A stretch of 64,000 nt of DNA. Origin: Didymodactylos carnosus. Taxonomy: Eukaryota > Rotifera > Eurotatoria > Philodinida > Philodinidae. The notes under the pieces were generated by a model. The model did no database searches. It saw only the letters and a program-made list of their open reading frames with translations, and was not told the DNA's origin. Shown one piece after another: positions 25,045 through 38,370 of the stretch; positions within the stretch are counted from its first letter, which is position 1, and each line of letters starts with the position of its first letter. The stretch lies in contig CAJNOQ010000080.1 of NCBI GenBank assembly GCA_905250885.1, positions 16,844 through 80,843 on the forward strand, read 5' to 3'. The position numbers and the translations under genes were made by a program.

Positions 25045-26373
25045 TAAACATGAAAAGATTTTCTTAATTGTATCCAATTCTTTAGGAGAGAATTTTATTT
25101 CAAAAATATATCAGTTACCTCAAATGGCTTTTATTTATGTATATTGTAAACAAAAAGTGAAACATGAAAAATGGGCAAACAATTACGTTATAGTAACGAA
25201 AATAAAATACCTTTAGGGTTTTGTGACATTGACAAAAAACCCTTTATTTTCTTAAAACACTTTTCCAAAAAGTATTTTAAAAAAACCAAACCGGTTTAGT
25301 AACGATACAAAACCCTTAAATAGTTTCTCAAATCTGGTACTATATCCTTTTGGGTTCACAAATAGGAATAAAAAACCGTTTGGGTTTTTTAAACTACCTA
25401 TTTTTTTAGAGAGAAAGAAGATGATCTGTATACTCACATAAAGCCAATTGGCTTTATAATCTTCTTGCTTGAAAAAATCTGCAAATAATTCAGCTTTTTC
25501 ACTCTCAGTAGAAGCAGTTCTTGTTTTATACTTAAGTATACCAACATGAGTCTGTACAAGCGCTTACAGTTAAGCTGTTCATACCACTAGTATGAAGCTG
25601 GTCAGCCTGAGCTAGTACCTGTGATTCCAGCTGATTCTGTATCCGTTTCTCGAAAAAAAGGAGTCACGACACGCATTTCTTTGAACATATCTTCGTCCAT
25701 CATAGACTGCATTCTGTAGTGAGCTAAGCAGCACTTTGTTTAATAACGTCGACCGTTGGACAGATAGTAAAAGTTCCAGCTTTCAAAAGATCAGTGTCGA
25801 CTCGTTGTACATTATTTTCATACACGTTTATATAACTTTTATTACAAAAGAACAATTGGTGCCGAACAATCAACACTTATAAATGCACGAAAAGTTTCTA
25901 AGTCCAAAAAGCATTTTATTTCTATTTGCGTAGCTTATGGCGCCGAATCTGGCGCCACCTTCTGTTTGAAAAAAGAATATACACTTGTTAATCTTCAATA
26001 TCGATAGATTGTTCCCCCGTTTTCGGAAGTTTTATAGCTTTGATAGTTCTCTACATATCAGAATATTTCTTACTCATATCATCGCGTCCTCTTGAAAAAG
26101 CTTTCGTATTCCTTATCAAAAAAGTAGATACTTATATATTAAATATCATTTCACAACTTGTTCTTCCTCGAGATCTCATTGAATGTTTAGATACTTTCAC
26201 TTAACTTTGATCGAACATAATACTATTGGTTATATCACATGAATTCTGCTTAACATTCAGAAAAAAATACAGAACTACATAAAGTTAGGAGAAAGAGCAG
26301 TTAATGATTTAAATAGTGAGGTAATGAAGTACAGAACTGCTATAAACATGATTAACTAATCATAACGTATTTA

Positions 26374-26419
26374 TTTCATTGATATTTCGACAGAATCCAC
26401 TGTCATCATCAGAATGAAA
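26374..26419 (-). ncRNA. hammerhead-ribozyme-like motif (minimal type I)
   Basis: Read on the minus strand from 26419 to 26374. Stem I 5' strand is TTTCATT, then core CTGATGA (26412-26406). Next is a stem II hairpin GACAG-TGGATT-CTGTC, then GAAA (26388-26385), TATC, and stem I 3' strand AATGAAA, fully complementary to the first strand. This matches the compact hammerheads with a one-base-pair helix III known from Penelope-like elements, with cleavage expected after TATC. One base (T after CTGATGA) is extra relative to the standard stem II closing pair, so activity may be lost. No reverse-transcriptase sequence was seen next to it. Confidence 0.6.
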
Positions 26420-27190
26420 AAAGTATAAATGAGTGTGTCAAATTTGAAACTATACATAGTCAAATAAATAATCTAGGTCTTAATCTTGATACGGATACCC
26501 TTCTACTTAGAACACATTTATTCCACAATCTTGGGATGCCTGAGTCCGGTTCAAGTCGGGTCCATGGTTTCAGGAATTTTGAGTCTATCCCAATCTATAC
26601 GGAGCTCTGATACATATACAATGAATATTCTCAAAACGAGAAGAATTCCCTGTACGTAAAAAATGATTTTTTATCTTTATTTACAAAACACCAAAAAAAA
26701 TAAAGCGTTCAAATGACACAAAATTAAAAATTGATACTATAAAGAAAATTATTTATTTGATTAAATCAGCAGAAAAAACAACAACAAAAGAACTTAGTTC
26801 AGCATTTTGTCAGCTTGACAAATAGATCCAGTTGATTTAAGAAGATAGGATTCTTCTTGTCTCTGGAAGAAGTCTAAACATTTTTTGCTTTTACTAATGA
26901 TGAGAAAGATATTTGAGTTTATATTGTTGTATTGCATACAAAAATATTTGTCCTAAATTTATTACTACACATTCTCTCTCCTCTCGTTATTTGTCGATTG
27001 ACTTTGTTTAGTTATAGACGTTGCTGAGTAGATTGCTTGATTTGTTTTTCCTCTACTCCTAGACGATAACATCTTGGTCCGATTTCTAGTCGATGTTATT
27101 AAATTTTCGATTGACGAATAGTCATTTAAATCTATCTAAACAGATAAATGCTTGTAAAATACATTGAATACTTTTCTCTCTTTCAAATTA

Positions 27191-30100
27191 CTATCTGTCA
27201 TGTTCACTGTGATTAGACGAGCTTCTGCTTACCTGCTGGTGTTGTGGTGAATAATTCTCTTCTGTTAAGAAAAGATTATTATCATCATCGCTCATTCTAT
27301 TTTTTCTATGATGATACTGTTTTAACCATTCATTTTTACGATTAATTTCCATTAAATCTTGCTTATTGGAATTATCTATTGTCGATTTATATCTTTCGTT
27401 GGATGATAATTCACGTTGTGAAGGATAAAGTCCAAATGGACGCCATTCAGAAGGAATTCTATAGATTTCTTCTTTCGACTTAATATTTAAATCTGATATC
27501 ATCGGATGTTTTTCATTACCTTCATCCATCGATGGCATATCCATGGTACTACTACGTGTTCGTTTATGACGCTTAATCGACGGTTTATAATAACTATTTG
27601 TACCGTTACAATTCTTTCCATTTAAACGATCAAAACATCCTTGTTTTGTATCATTGAATAATGTACCAGGTGGACATAAAAATATATTATCACGATTTCC
27701 AATACATACATGATAAATATTACACCAATCAAAGTCAGCAAACATATTTTGTTGATCTTTATTTGAACAATCAAATCGTGTGGGAAATTGTCCAGTAGCA
27801 TCAGCACCTTCAAACAACACTGTACCCTGTTCAGCTTTTGGTTTAGCTCTTAAAAAACTTCTTGGTGTTACACATTGAGTACCATGATCACCATTCGCGT
27901 CCGATTGATAATCACACTCCTTTTTTTTCTCATTGAAAACAAGACCGGCTAGAAAAAGAAACCAACTATCATGAAATGAGAGGTATGATAGTAGATAATC
28001 ATTCTTACGACTGCATTCCATTGTCACACCAACACCTTGTTCATTGCACTGTAAATAAAGATCACAATAACGTTGATGTTCGTATAATCCGGGACCTTTG
28101 TTAATGCAAAATTCTGATCTCAGATTTGATAATATGTCCGCTGCAGCAAGTTTGTCAATGAAAAACCTATTTAATAAAGCCAAAATCGGAGTTTGTAGGG
28201 ATTTTATGTCATAAAATTATATAAATACTTTCAAAGAAAATATTTAACGTAAACTTACAATGCCTTTCCTTCGCAATTCACCCCATCATCCGATCGTTCC
28301 TTTGGCCAGTCACATTTTCCCATTAATTCTGTTTCTTGTTTCCAAACCTATAATTAGTTTTCGGTTAATTTTTGCGTAAAAAAATGGTAAATGTTGAGAC
28401 ATACTAAACCCTTCGTACAATATTGAATAGTCTAAAATAGATTCAACAAATAGATTTACTATTTACAAATAGAGTGTGTTGATACTTACATCAAATCCAC
28501 CATGGCAATTATGATAAACATTACAATAATATGAATCAGCAAAATTTCCATTCTGTTTTAACATACAAAATTTTGTTGAACGTCCTCGCGTATCATTCGC
28601 ACCGGGACGAGCTTCATCCTCGAGACCTTCAGTATCGATAAGTTTCTCTCGTCCATTACAATCAACTTTATCTTCCCAATCACATTCTTTCGTTTGTTCA
28701 TTAAACATCAAACGATTTGGACAACGTTTTGGATAATCCATAGCCGCTTGACATTGATGAAAAATATTACAATATCGAACATCCGGATAATTACCATCAG
28801 GCTAAAAATAAACATATTTTATATTCATTTAGTACTGTTGCTATGTTTTTAAATATATCACTTACTAAGCGTTTACAAAAATTTTCTTTAATTCCTTCCC
28901 ACATGTAATCTGGTTTAGTACCACAATCAACGTTCACAGCCCAATCACATTCATTTTTTTCAGCAGAATATCGCAAATTATTCTGACATGTAAATACAAT
29001 ATCTTTACCATTTTGACAAATAAAATAACGATTACAAAAATGATCGTGTGGATATTCACCATTTGGCTAAAATAGTACTTAAGTAAAACTAGTTGAATCA
29101 AAAAACTATATAATCTATACTTTATCTGTGCAAAATCCTCCAGTATCTTCTCCATTTAGTAAAATATTTCCCCCTTTACAACGTGTTGTTTCTGGCCAAT
29201 CACAACGTTTTAATGTTTCATTAAATACTAATCGTTCAGGGCAACGTAATTTAACATCAATATCAGCCATACATTGGTGATAAATATTACAATCTATAAA
29301 ATCAAACAAATTATTAATGGTGCAATAGATGCACAAATATGAATATTATCTTACGGACTGCATCGATATAGAAACCATCCGATTTTTCTATACAAAATAA
29401 ACTTGTTTCCATTGATAAAGCTACCAATGTGCGACCAGTACATCTAACATTATTTGACCATTCACATTTTTGTTGTTCATTATCCCAGAATAACTAAAGT
29501 AGAAGGCGATAATTATTAATTTATCTGATTATAAACTAGTACAATATATAACAGTATTTACCTGATGTGGACATTGACGCATGTTATCTGATCCGGACTC
29601 GCATACATGATAGACATTACAAAATTCTTCGTGTGGATATGATCTCAAATAGTGTAAAACAGTATGATTAAACGAGTCTTATTCAAATTATAAAGACATA
29701 CCCATCCGTTTTTCCTGTACAAGAGGTTGAATTGAATTTATTTTCATTTGGTAACATCTTTTTTGGTGCACCACATTTTACAATCGACTCCCATCCACAT
29801 TCTTTCTTGTTATCATCCCATTGTAGTTCGCCTGTACATCGTACAATATGATCTGTACCACCTATACAATGATGAAACGCATTACAATATGTATCCGATG
29901 CATATCGTCCATCTTGTCGATTTGTACAAAATGTCGTTTTGCCTTGTACAACCGGAAGTGTTTTTCCTGTACAATTGACATTTGTTGCCCAATCACACAT
30001 TTTTTTCTTTTCATTCCATGCCAGTTGATTTGGACAATGAACAACATAATCGACACCAGCCAAACAATGATGATATATATTACAATAAAATGGATCTTCA

Positions 30101-32334
30101 TAATATCCATCAGCACCCAAAGTGCATTCCAATGTGCCATTGACAAGATTTGGTATGATATTATTTTTAGTTTCTATTTTTGTTTCACTATCAAAATAAG
30201 CGGATAGACGTCCTCCACATGACACTTTCTCAGCTAGAAGAATTTAGTCAGATATAGTATGAAATAGTTTGGTTGTAACCAGTTGACTTACCTGTTTCAC
30301 AATCACGAGCCGTTTCTGAAAACAGATAACCTTCGGGACATAATGATGGCTCTGGTAGACCAGATTGTGTACATGTAAAATACATGTTACATAAACGATT
30401 ATCAGGAAATTTCACTCCTTTGGATCCAATTGGACATGAAATACCAATTTGTGCCAATACTGATTGAACATTCATTTGTGTAGACGATGGTTGTTGCTGA
30501 ATGGGAAATCGAGTCGTTTGTTTAAGAAAAGGGTAATCAATGTCATTATATCCCAGAAATGATGTTAGTGGTTGAGGTAAATATTGTTGCGAATTTTTAT
30601 CGAGAATGGAAGGATATCGAGAAAGAGGTTTTGTTGATAGTATTGATACTCTTACTGGTGTGGTTTTTGTCGATGACTGTGTCGTTGCGATCTTTATTGT
30701 CGGTCGATTCCATTGATTATTATTGTTATTGTTGCTCGATATATTTTTATAGAATATGTCAGTTGTTTTCACTTGATGTTGTTTCTCCACTGTTGGTTTA
30801 AGTGTCGAAGGTGTCGATGCTGAAAGCAAAAATCATAATAAGGCTTTAGGATTGTAAAAAAATTTTGAATGACAGTTACCTGTCGTTATTTTATACACAT
30901 TCGTTTTAAACTGCTGCCCGTTCAATTTCATAAAATCGTTTTGATTTTGAAAGAAATTTTGTTGTTGAGGAATATTAGCCCAGCCATGATTAGAAATAGG
31001 ATGAGGACCAGGTCCTGGTAGTCCGGCTTTAGCTGCTGCTTCAGCTAATAGCACGGGATCTGGTAGAGCTAGGCGATTATTTGTTTGATTCATATCCCAT
31101 GTTAGATTTTGTTGTAATTGTGACCATAAATTTGGTGGTAGTAAATGAATTAATGATTGCATCGGCTTTTTATCACTTATATTGTAGAATAAATTTCGAG
31201 CAATGGCACTCATATTTTTAGAACCAAATATGCTATCAGTAGTGTTTGAAGTCTGAAAAGTGGAATTATGTTTCGTTATGTTTCCCAAACTTTTCTCTTT
31301 ATCTTGATTCGTAATATGTGTAGTAAAACCTGTGTTTAGTGTTTTTCTTATTGTTGTGTTATGAATTATTGCATCATAACGAGGAGCTGGTTCCACATAG
31401 ATATTATTATTGCTTTCTGTTGAAATATTCAATTGACCATTGGTAATGGATGATCTAATTGTGGTTGTAGTTTGTAATCCATTCTCGATATGTTTATTAT
31501 CTGTTTTTTTATCTAAATTTGAATCTGTTTGATTGTGTTGATTTTCTGTTATTGTTGTACTGTTGGTAATGGTGGCGGTGGTCGTTAAATGTTTTGCCAC
31601 AGAATGTACAATTGGTGTAGTAAAAATTTGTTGATTAAAACTGTTGTTTACTGTTTCATTTAAAGTCGTAACTGTTGTCGTCGTATTTTCCCGTTGTTGA
31701 GCATTCTTAATATTTACTGTTCGAAAATAATTATCCACCAACTGTTCATCTGACTCAACTGATTCTTCACCATCCAACTTCGTCGGATATTTATTTTCAT
31801 TATTAGTTGAATAATCGAATTGACGAAGTAAACCGGGGATGAATATTGAATGTTGTTTAGCGTGAATGGAATCTACATTAAACACATACACATATACTGT
31901 GAGATCTCATAAAATAGATTGATATTTTATAGCGATCTGTTCAGTTAAATACTATTTAATACAGTATTAATACGATATTATCATCAAAAAATTTGGAATA
32001 AAACAAATTTAAGATATAGTGTAATAGAAATTTGATAGCTGTCTGATATGTTTCTAACAAACTGACATTAACTTATATAGTATAAATAAAAGATGATCAA
32101 ATTTCTATTGGATACTATTAATTTATAAATGAGCAAAATATTTTTAGTTTTCAATGATCAAAACTCCTATTGATTTGAGGTGTGAACAAGATACAAGATC
32201 CTCTTATCTTGAAATAAAAATTCATTGCAAATCTTGAAAAAAAACAAATTCAAAGACTAATACAAACCGGTTGTGACAAAAATATTTAGATAAAAATAGA
32301 TAATGATGGTGGTTATTACTAATCTTTTAGTCAT
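27191..32334 (-). CDS. secreted mucin-like protein with about ten chitin-binding type-2 (CBM14/peritrophin-A) domains
   Basis: Likely extracellular chitin-binding matrix protein. Thirteen exons on the minus strand: 32334-32268, 31872-30880, 30819-30292, 30233-29702, 29643-29562, 29493-29355, 29293-29121, 29066-28866, 28801-28490, 28431-28405 (27-nt microexon), 28347-28259, 28166-28009, 27948-27191. The join gives 1,352 aa with every phase consistent. Exon 1 is a signal peptide (MTKRLVITTIIIYFYLNIFV). Residues about 24-475 are Thr/Ser/Asn/Gln-rich and probably O-glycosylated. From about 480 there are ten six-cysteine modules of the form DGYY..P.YCN.YHHC...C...L.WN...K.CDW...V.C. The microexon supplies IQYCTKGL, restoring a Cys that domain 8 would otherwise lack. 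The C-terminal about 145 residues are charged, with a KRHKRTR cluster that could be a furin-type site. Introns are nearly all 54-68 bp. A GTAAGC near the end could be an alternative donor. Similar proteins build peritrophic or cuticular matrices in arthropods; the role here is unknown. Confidence 0.9.
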
Positions 32335-34959
32335 GACCGATGCACGGTCGATCGATTAATATGTACTAATAAATCAATATAAATATAAATGATCTAATTT
32401 TAATGTAAAATATTGTACTCTGTATGATATATGATTATTTTATAGAAAAAATCAACATAGAGTGTACAAAGAGAGAACCAATTTCCATCTTATTCTTTGT
32501 TTTCTTTTCGTTTATGGATTTAAAGATGTACTAATAGATTACGAACGAGAAACTGACTATCGTCAAATTGAACGAATACAGAACAACAGAGAATAAAATA
32601 AGTGAATTGATAAAATAGTATATAAATTGATGATGTTCATATTCGTTACAAAAGAAATGTAGGCGTTCAATGAAGAGATGTTTGTTGACACGTTGGATCA
32701 ACTTAAAAGTTTACCTAACTTTTCATTGTTGTATATCCACCTTCTTTTATTTCCTTTCTTTTCAACAACAACTTTTTTTTTTATCTGAAAGAATTAAACA
32801 AAAAAAAAAAAAAAAGAAGTAGGCACAATATAGTTAAAATAATGATCTTCTTTTTATAGGTAAAAGTAATTTACATCATCGCATATCTGACATATAAGGG
32901 TTTCTCATATTAAAATCAAGATAAATAATGACAAATTAATTCAAGGTTATTGCTGAAAATTTATTTCTCAAAAATAAAAGTTATCTCTCTATCTACTTTT
33001 TTATCTTGTGGCTGGAAAAAATGTTAACTTGCTGAAATGAACTAAAAAAGATATTGAAAATAATTGAAAATTTTCGATTCTTCTAAAAAACTTTTTATAA
33101 AATCACCAAGTTCTCAGCGCATTCGTCCTGCATACCCTATTGTCGTGTTATTCGAAATTATCCAAGTGGATTAAGAAAATATTTTATTGAATTCCATTCA
33201 ATCGACAAGTGTCATTTTCCGAGAGGCACAACAACTACATTTCTACCGCTCGATTTATCAATCAGCAAATCCTATTGGAAAAGTTGCTATCAGCTTTTTC
33301 AGAAATAAAATTTTTTTCATTTATCCATTTCTACGATTATTGTACCATTCAAATAGCTTCTGTACTTTTTTCCGTACCAGCTCAAAAACTTATAGAGGTT
33401 TACACATATCTTTATACTATTTTTATTTCGATGTAAAATTTTAACAAGATAATGTGTGTTTTATTTGATCCTTATAGATTATAAAGTCCTATAATTTGAA
33501 TCTCTTTTATTTGTTGTTAAATCGCACATTGGTCTTTTAGTTTTGCAAATTATAAAGGATCATAGCATTCTTATCTCTCATTGTTTTAAAAGACAATGAA
33601 ATTCTTTCGGTCTTTTATTTAATCGGAAATGTGTAAAATGTCGAAGTTGGATTATGTTAAACAACACACGGTTTGCAAACGTTTCTTTTTTAATACACAC
33701 TATTGATGTAACAACTAAATCTTTGTATTGAATCAATTTTATGATTTGATCTTGATGAGAAAAGATCAAACAATTGTCCTTTTCTGGCTTTAAATTCTTG
33801 CTTTTCTTTTTTTTGTAAATAAATAAGAGCGAAGAAGGAACAGAATGTGGTAATACTGTACATAGTATAACTTTAAATATTTAACATTTCATACAAGATG
33901 GTAAAAAGAGATTAAGATTCATGATAAAAAGTGAATAGTTATCATTATCAAGGTGATTAATTTAAGACTAAAGTTAAATTAATTTATACTAGATTCATAT
34001 TAAACATCTAAAAGACTCCTGAAATTAAAACATTATAAATAATAAAAAATAATTTAATAATTATCTTAGCATAAAATCAAACTCTAAATATGCATTACAT
34101 CTAGTCCTAAGGTCTATACGGACGCCGTTTTATACGAAGATTTGCTTCATTAACTGAAAATGTGTGAAAATGAATATGATTAAATAATATATATTTGTGA
34201 ATAGACAAGAAAAAATCAGTATATCGTCATTTCAATAAATGTGTGTGCGTACAAATTGAAATTATACTGTCCAATTATAGACCGGAAAAAACACTACAAT
34301 TTTCATATTTACCTGTAATGACGAAGGTCATCGACACGCTTCTCTGATGTTGTATCATTCATATTTCTTTGCTTGTCTCTGTGGTTTTTTTGCCACGATA
34401 TTAACAGTCTATTACGCTAATAGTTTTTTTTATGTGGTTTTTTAATTATCAGCATGTTATTCTTTACGTCAAAAGGGCCGTTTATATCTGATATACTTGA
34501 ATACGGAAAAAGCTCATGTGCCACAAGGCTTGTTGTTTATTTGTAAAAACTAAACAGTTTTAACGACCATTATAAGTAAGATATATACTAAATCTTGTTT
34601 TTGTTGGGTAGGAAAGTTAATTAGTTCATAAGGCGACTATTTGATCGATACAGTAAACTTATTATCTTAAAGTTCTTTCCTTTACAGTTATTCACCTTAG
34701 CTCATAATAAATATTGTCCAAAAGAAACAAAAACTTGATATCTTCGTTTATAAATTTTAGATCGGTGTCTTCGTATAAAGTCTTTTGATGTGCCTCGGAA
34801 GGCATTAAGAGCCTAATAAATTAATTTTCTGATGTAATGTAGCTGGAGCTATGGTCCTGATTCAACTTCAGGGAAAAATCACAAAATAACGACGGTATTG
34901 AGTAGTTTCTTCTTTCTTTTTTTACCAACTAATTCGTATTTAGAAGCAGTAAATATCAA
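32335..34959. other. intergenic region
   Basis: About 2.6 kb between two divergent genes, expected to hold both promoters. An A-run lies near 32800-32815. Overlapping plus-strand open frames at 33187-33444 have no recognisable content. A possible tiny two-exon minus-strand gene lies at 34107-34358. An acceptor-like TATTTAG ends at 34943, 16 nt before the next gene's ATG. Confidence 0.4.
34107..34358 (-). CDS. possible two-exon micropeptide gene, uncertain
   Basis: Exon 34358-34313, then intron with GTAAAT donor and TTTTCAG acceptor, then exon 34153-34107 ending in TAG. The join keeps frame and encodes about 30 aa (start MIQHQRSVSMTFVIT, end KRRPYRP). The splice signals are good, but the product is too short to judge. 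It could equally be the 3' end of an unseen longer transcript, or chance. Confidence 0.2.
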
Positions 34960-37426
34960 ATGCCGCTTATTCCAAGAAACTTTGGTCACTATCCGATTCA
35001 ATTTACGTCACCACCATCCAACGGCTACCACCACGGTTATGCAAACTATGGTTATCAGGGGATGGGCCTATCTCAACGTCAATATAACTATCAGATGACA
35101 TCTCCTCAATTTGCTCGTCCATATCAAAAGAATTCCGGTTACCAGTATGGTTATGGTCCGTATTATGGTGGCGGAACTCAAAACATGATACAGCCTTATA
35201 AAAAGCCGGGAATAGGGGCACAATTTCTTATGCTTCTAAACGGTATAGAACAACAGCTTCAGTACGAATCTTATATGAGAAATTTACGCGCCTATGAGAA
35301 TAATCAACGAAAATTTTATAGAAGACAACAGCAATATTTCCCACCGACAATTCATCGGCCATCTCATCCACCGATAATACCTCCACCATTATATACAAAC
35401 AACAACAGGTCCATTGTTGCTGAATATGAACGAGAAATTAGATATGAACCTTTTCCAATTTTTATCACAAAACCTAATTTGCACTCTGGGCATAATATAG
35501 GTGGTCCGAAATATATTTTTGTTCCCATTTCATATCCCCCTTTTCAATCTTCAATGGGACCATTAGTAAGTGCTTAAAGTCTTTCAAAACTGTATACTAG
35601 AATCGAGTTATGTTCCTTGTTTTCAGAGCATGCCACCATTTCTATTCGATCGAATGGTGCAACCTCTTTGCTCCTTACCTCTTCCACCGCCATTACCTCC
35701 CATTTCTAACTTACCATTATCACCAATGGTACAACAAATGGTAATGCAACGCTATTCAAATCCAGTTGCTGTTTATCCGTTTGCATCAATGATGCAAAAT
35801 CCATACCTTATGAGTAATCAGCAACAAATGGTAATGCCACCTTATCATTCTAATCAATTTAATAGAGGTTTTATTCCCCCTCCACCACAGCCAATGATTG
35901 CGCAACAAGCGTGTATGATGAATCCACAACAGTACATGTTGCCCAGGATCCCGATAATACCAATGGCGCCAGCTCAACAGCAACAACAAATTGCATCTAC
36001 TCCATGTCTCGCTGCTCCACAACAACAACAACAACAGCAGATAATGCTACCTATTAGTCAACCGCAGCAATTTGCATCAAGTTCAATATCACAGCCCATG
36101 TTTTTTCAACAACAAATGGCCGCATCAACTGTTCAATCACAACAGTTAGTATCAAATACCTTAGCACAGCCTATATTACCTGCTTTACTACCACAACAAC
36201 AAGTGATGATGCAACCCCAATCACAAATAGTATCCAATTCTTTAGTGCAGCCCGCGTACTCTCAGCAGCAACCCATTTCATGTTTACTACAACCACCTTA
36301 TGGTAACTCGAATATGTGTCGAGCATGTGTTCCTATGCCGCCATCTTTGAGTATACCCGTTACAGGCAATTGTTGGATTCAACATTGTTCATGTTGTTAT
36401 TATGTTCCGAGTGAAATCGGAAATGAAAGACGAAGTGGAAGAGTTACACCCTTACTTCGACAATCGACAGTATCTCCGTTTTTACCGAACACATATCAAC
36501 ATCAGCAACAATCCGAACCACCTGTTCTAGTTCGACCATGGTTGCGCAAAACTCCACCTCTTCCTCCAGGAGCTATACTTCTATCCGATGAATTTGTTGA
36601 TAATCCAAAAAGTCAGCGCAAATATCGCGTAGGATCTTGGGACCTCCAACAATGGAGTCAAAAAGCGGGAAAAGACAAAGGATCAGCGACCAGTAACGGA
36701 AGTATCGATCCTGTTACGGCTTCTGGAAGAAATAATCAAGAGCAAGCGCCATCAATTCAACGAACGATTGTTAAAAATATCATATTTAAACACAAAATAC
36801 AAGAACCAAGTGAATTAAGCAATGCATCAGCTACAGCGGCAATAAGTAGCGACTCTACTGAATATAAAAATACTGAATTTTTTCCTACACGACATCGATC
36901 TACCACTGTCCATTATCAAAATAGTAATATTTCTGCTCCACGCTCAATTCGATATCATAGTCGATCCAAATCAAGAAAGCATGTTAATAAGGACGTGTTT
37001 TATACGTCCACTAGCATGAAACCCTCGACACTACATTTTAATTACTATCCACCGGCCGTTCAATCTGTTGTTCATACCAGTAACAAATATAGTAAATCAT
37101 CGAGCGAAGATTCGAGCCAAATTCAACGAGCATCCAGAAACTATAATCGTCATTTTATTTCGACTAAACATTTAGACAACAATAGTATGACCCTAGATTC
37201 CTTAGATAGTGAAGAAGAAAAAAGTGTTCCTCTGATGATTAATGACATGCCCAAGAAGAAGATAATTGTCATTCGAGAATATATAAACGGTTCTCCGTCG
37301 ACAATTAGTACTGCTTCATCTAATTCTTTGTTTAGTATAGTTGATACAAACTTAGCAGAGAATGGACGACTAAGCACGACATCTGCTGTATCAGAAGAAG
37401 CTGAACATAACTCAGATTCATTCTAA
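34960..37426 (+). CDS. Met/Gln/Pro-rich low-complexity protein, function unknown
   Basis: Two exons, 34960-35565 and 35627-37426, joined in phase 0 across a 61-bp intron; 801 aa. I do not recognise a folded domain. Residues 1-200 are Tyr/Gly/Pro/Gln-rich (GYQYGYGPYYGGG), resembling prion-like RNA-binding tails. Residues about 203-460 are Met/Gln/Pro-rich with imperfect repeats of the type SNxLxQPxxxxQQQ. A short Cys cluster follows (NMCRACVP, then CWIQHCSCCYYVP), which could bind metal. The C-terminal third is Ser/Arg/Lys-rich with several possible phosphorylation stretches and an acidic end. There is no signal peptide. An AG acceptor-like site lies 16 nt before the ATG. It may be a condensate-forming or cytoskeletal scaffold protein; this is inference from composition only. 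Confidence 0.8.
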
Positions 37427-38370
37427 TTCAAGAAATTAAAAGAGATATTTATGTAAATATAGAAGGTGGAAAGTATTTAGAATAAGATGTGTAGATTAAT
37501 AGTAAATTGGGAAAGACAGAATAACAAAAAGTTGAAATCTTCACTGATGTATTAGCCATTTCAAAATAGATTTTTGAATTTTATTCTTCTAAACAACGAT
37601 GTATGAGATTCTGCATGGTTGATAACCCCTATTTACAATAGCTGTCATAATTATCACATGTGAAAGAATCGAAAATTTAGTCATGCATCAGAGACCGGCA
37701 ATCGACTTTCGCAAAGACCTGTGAGGTACACCATCTTTGGGTGGTAATCTGAGCTTTTTCTTCCGATATATTTACATACCTCGACCTCGATTATTAAAGG
37801 AAGAAAATCGCATGTCTGAAGCTCATTTCTATTAAAAATTATACAAAATTTCGTAGGATCCATTCGATTTTGCAATGGATAGTAGTACGATATTAACATA
37901 ATCGCTTCTCACAGTTTGATAAGGAGATTTGCGAGGCAAAAATCAATTCCTGTCTACGTTATATTACTTCGTTTAAAACATAATACCATTTTATCCACGT
38001 CTTTGTCTATTGTAATTAGCACAATGTTCTCGACGAATGTTGAAGTATAAATGTATTTCGATATATATTCAGCGAAACGTACAGCAAATATTTAAAATTT
38101 TGTACATTTTGTGAGGTTTGAAAGCAAACCACTCACAGGATCGTGTAAGTTGTTGATAAAAAATGCAAACTTTTTTCAACCTAGAAGAGTTCTGTTTCGT
38201 AGAAAGAAAAATAAAATAAAATTTAAAAAATAAATAGACAATAAAAATAAAATCGCTTCAAAAAATATAAATTATTTTATGTTAACTTTTAACAAGAGAA
38301 GAGACGAAAAAAATTAAATTTTTCCGATCACAATGTTGTTTACTGCAGTTGTCTTCGCGTTTTCCCGTTT
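37427..38370. other. intergenic, between convergent genes
   Basis: About 0.94 kb holding the 3' UTRs of the Met/Gln/Pro-rich gene (plus) and CIMIP2C (minus). A cluster of AATAAA-like hexamers lies at about 38207-38250. No gene seen. Confidence 0.4.

Larger units (their letters stand above)
22246..27190. other. repeat-rich intergenic region
   Basis: About 4.9 kb without a supportable gene. It contains inverted-repeat elements at 23021-23272 and 24274-25044 and a hammerhead-like motif at 26374-26419. A (TA)n run is at about 22314-22330. Around 25240-25440 is a stretch of repeated GGGTTTTTTA-like sequence. A TGGTGCCGAAC string at about 25857 looks like a retroelement primer-binding site, but no LTR pair was found. 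A minus-strand AATAAA at about 26958-26963 could serve the chitin-binding gene. Confidence 0.45.

Noticed and set aside
25855-25870. TGGTGCCGAAC, resembling a retroelement primer-binding site
   Set aside because: No LTR pair, terminal TG...CA ends or polymerase sequence was found around it.
29748-30207. Plus-strand open frames of 76-119 codons
   Set aside because: They are antisense shadows of the CBM14 exons; Ile/His/Cys-rich translations reflect the opposite strand's codons.
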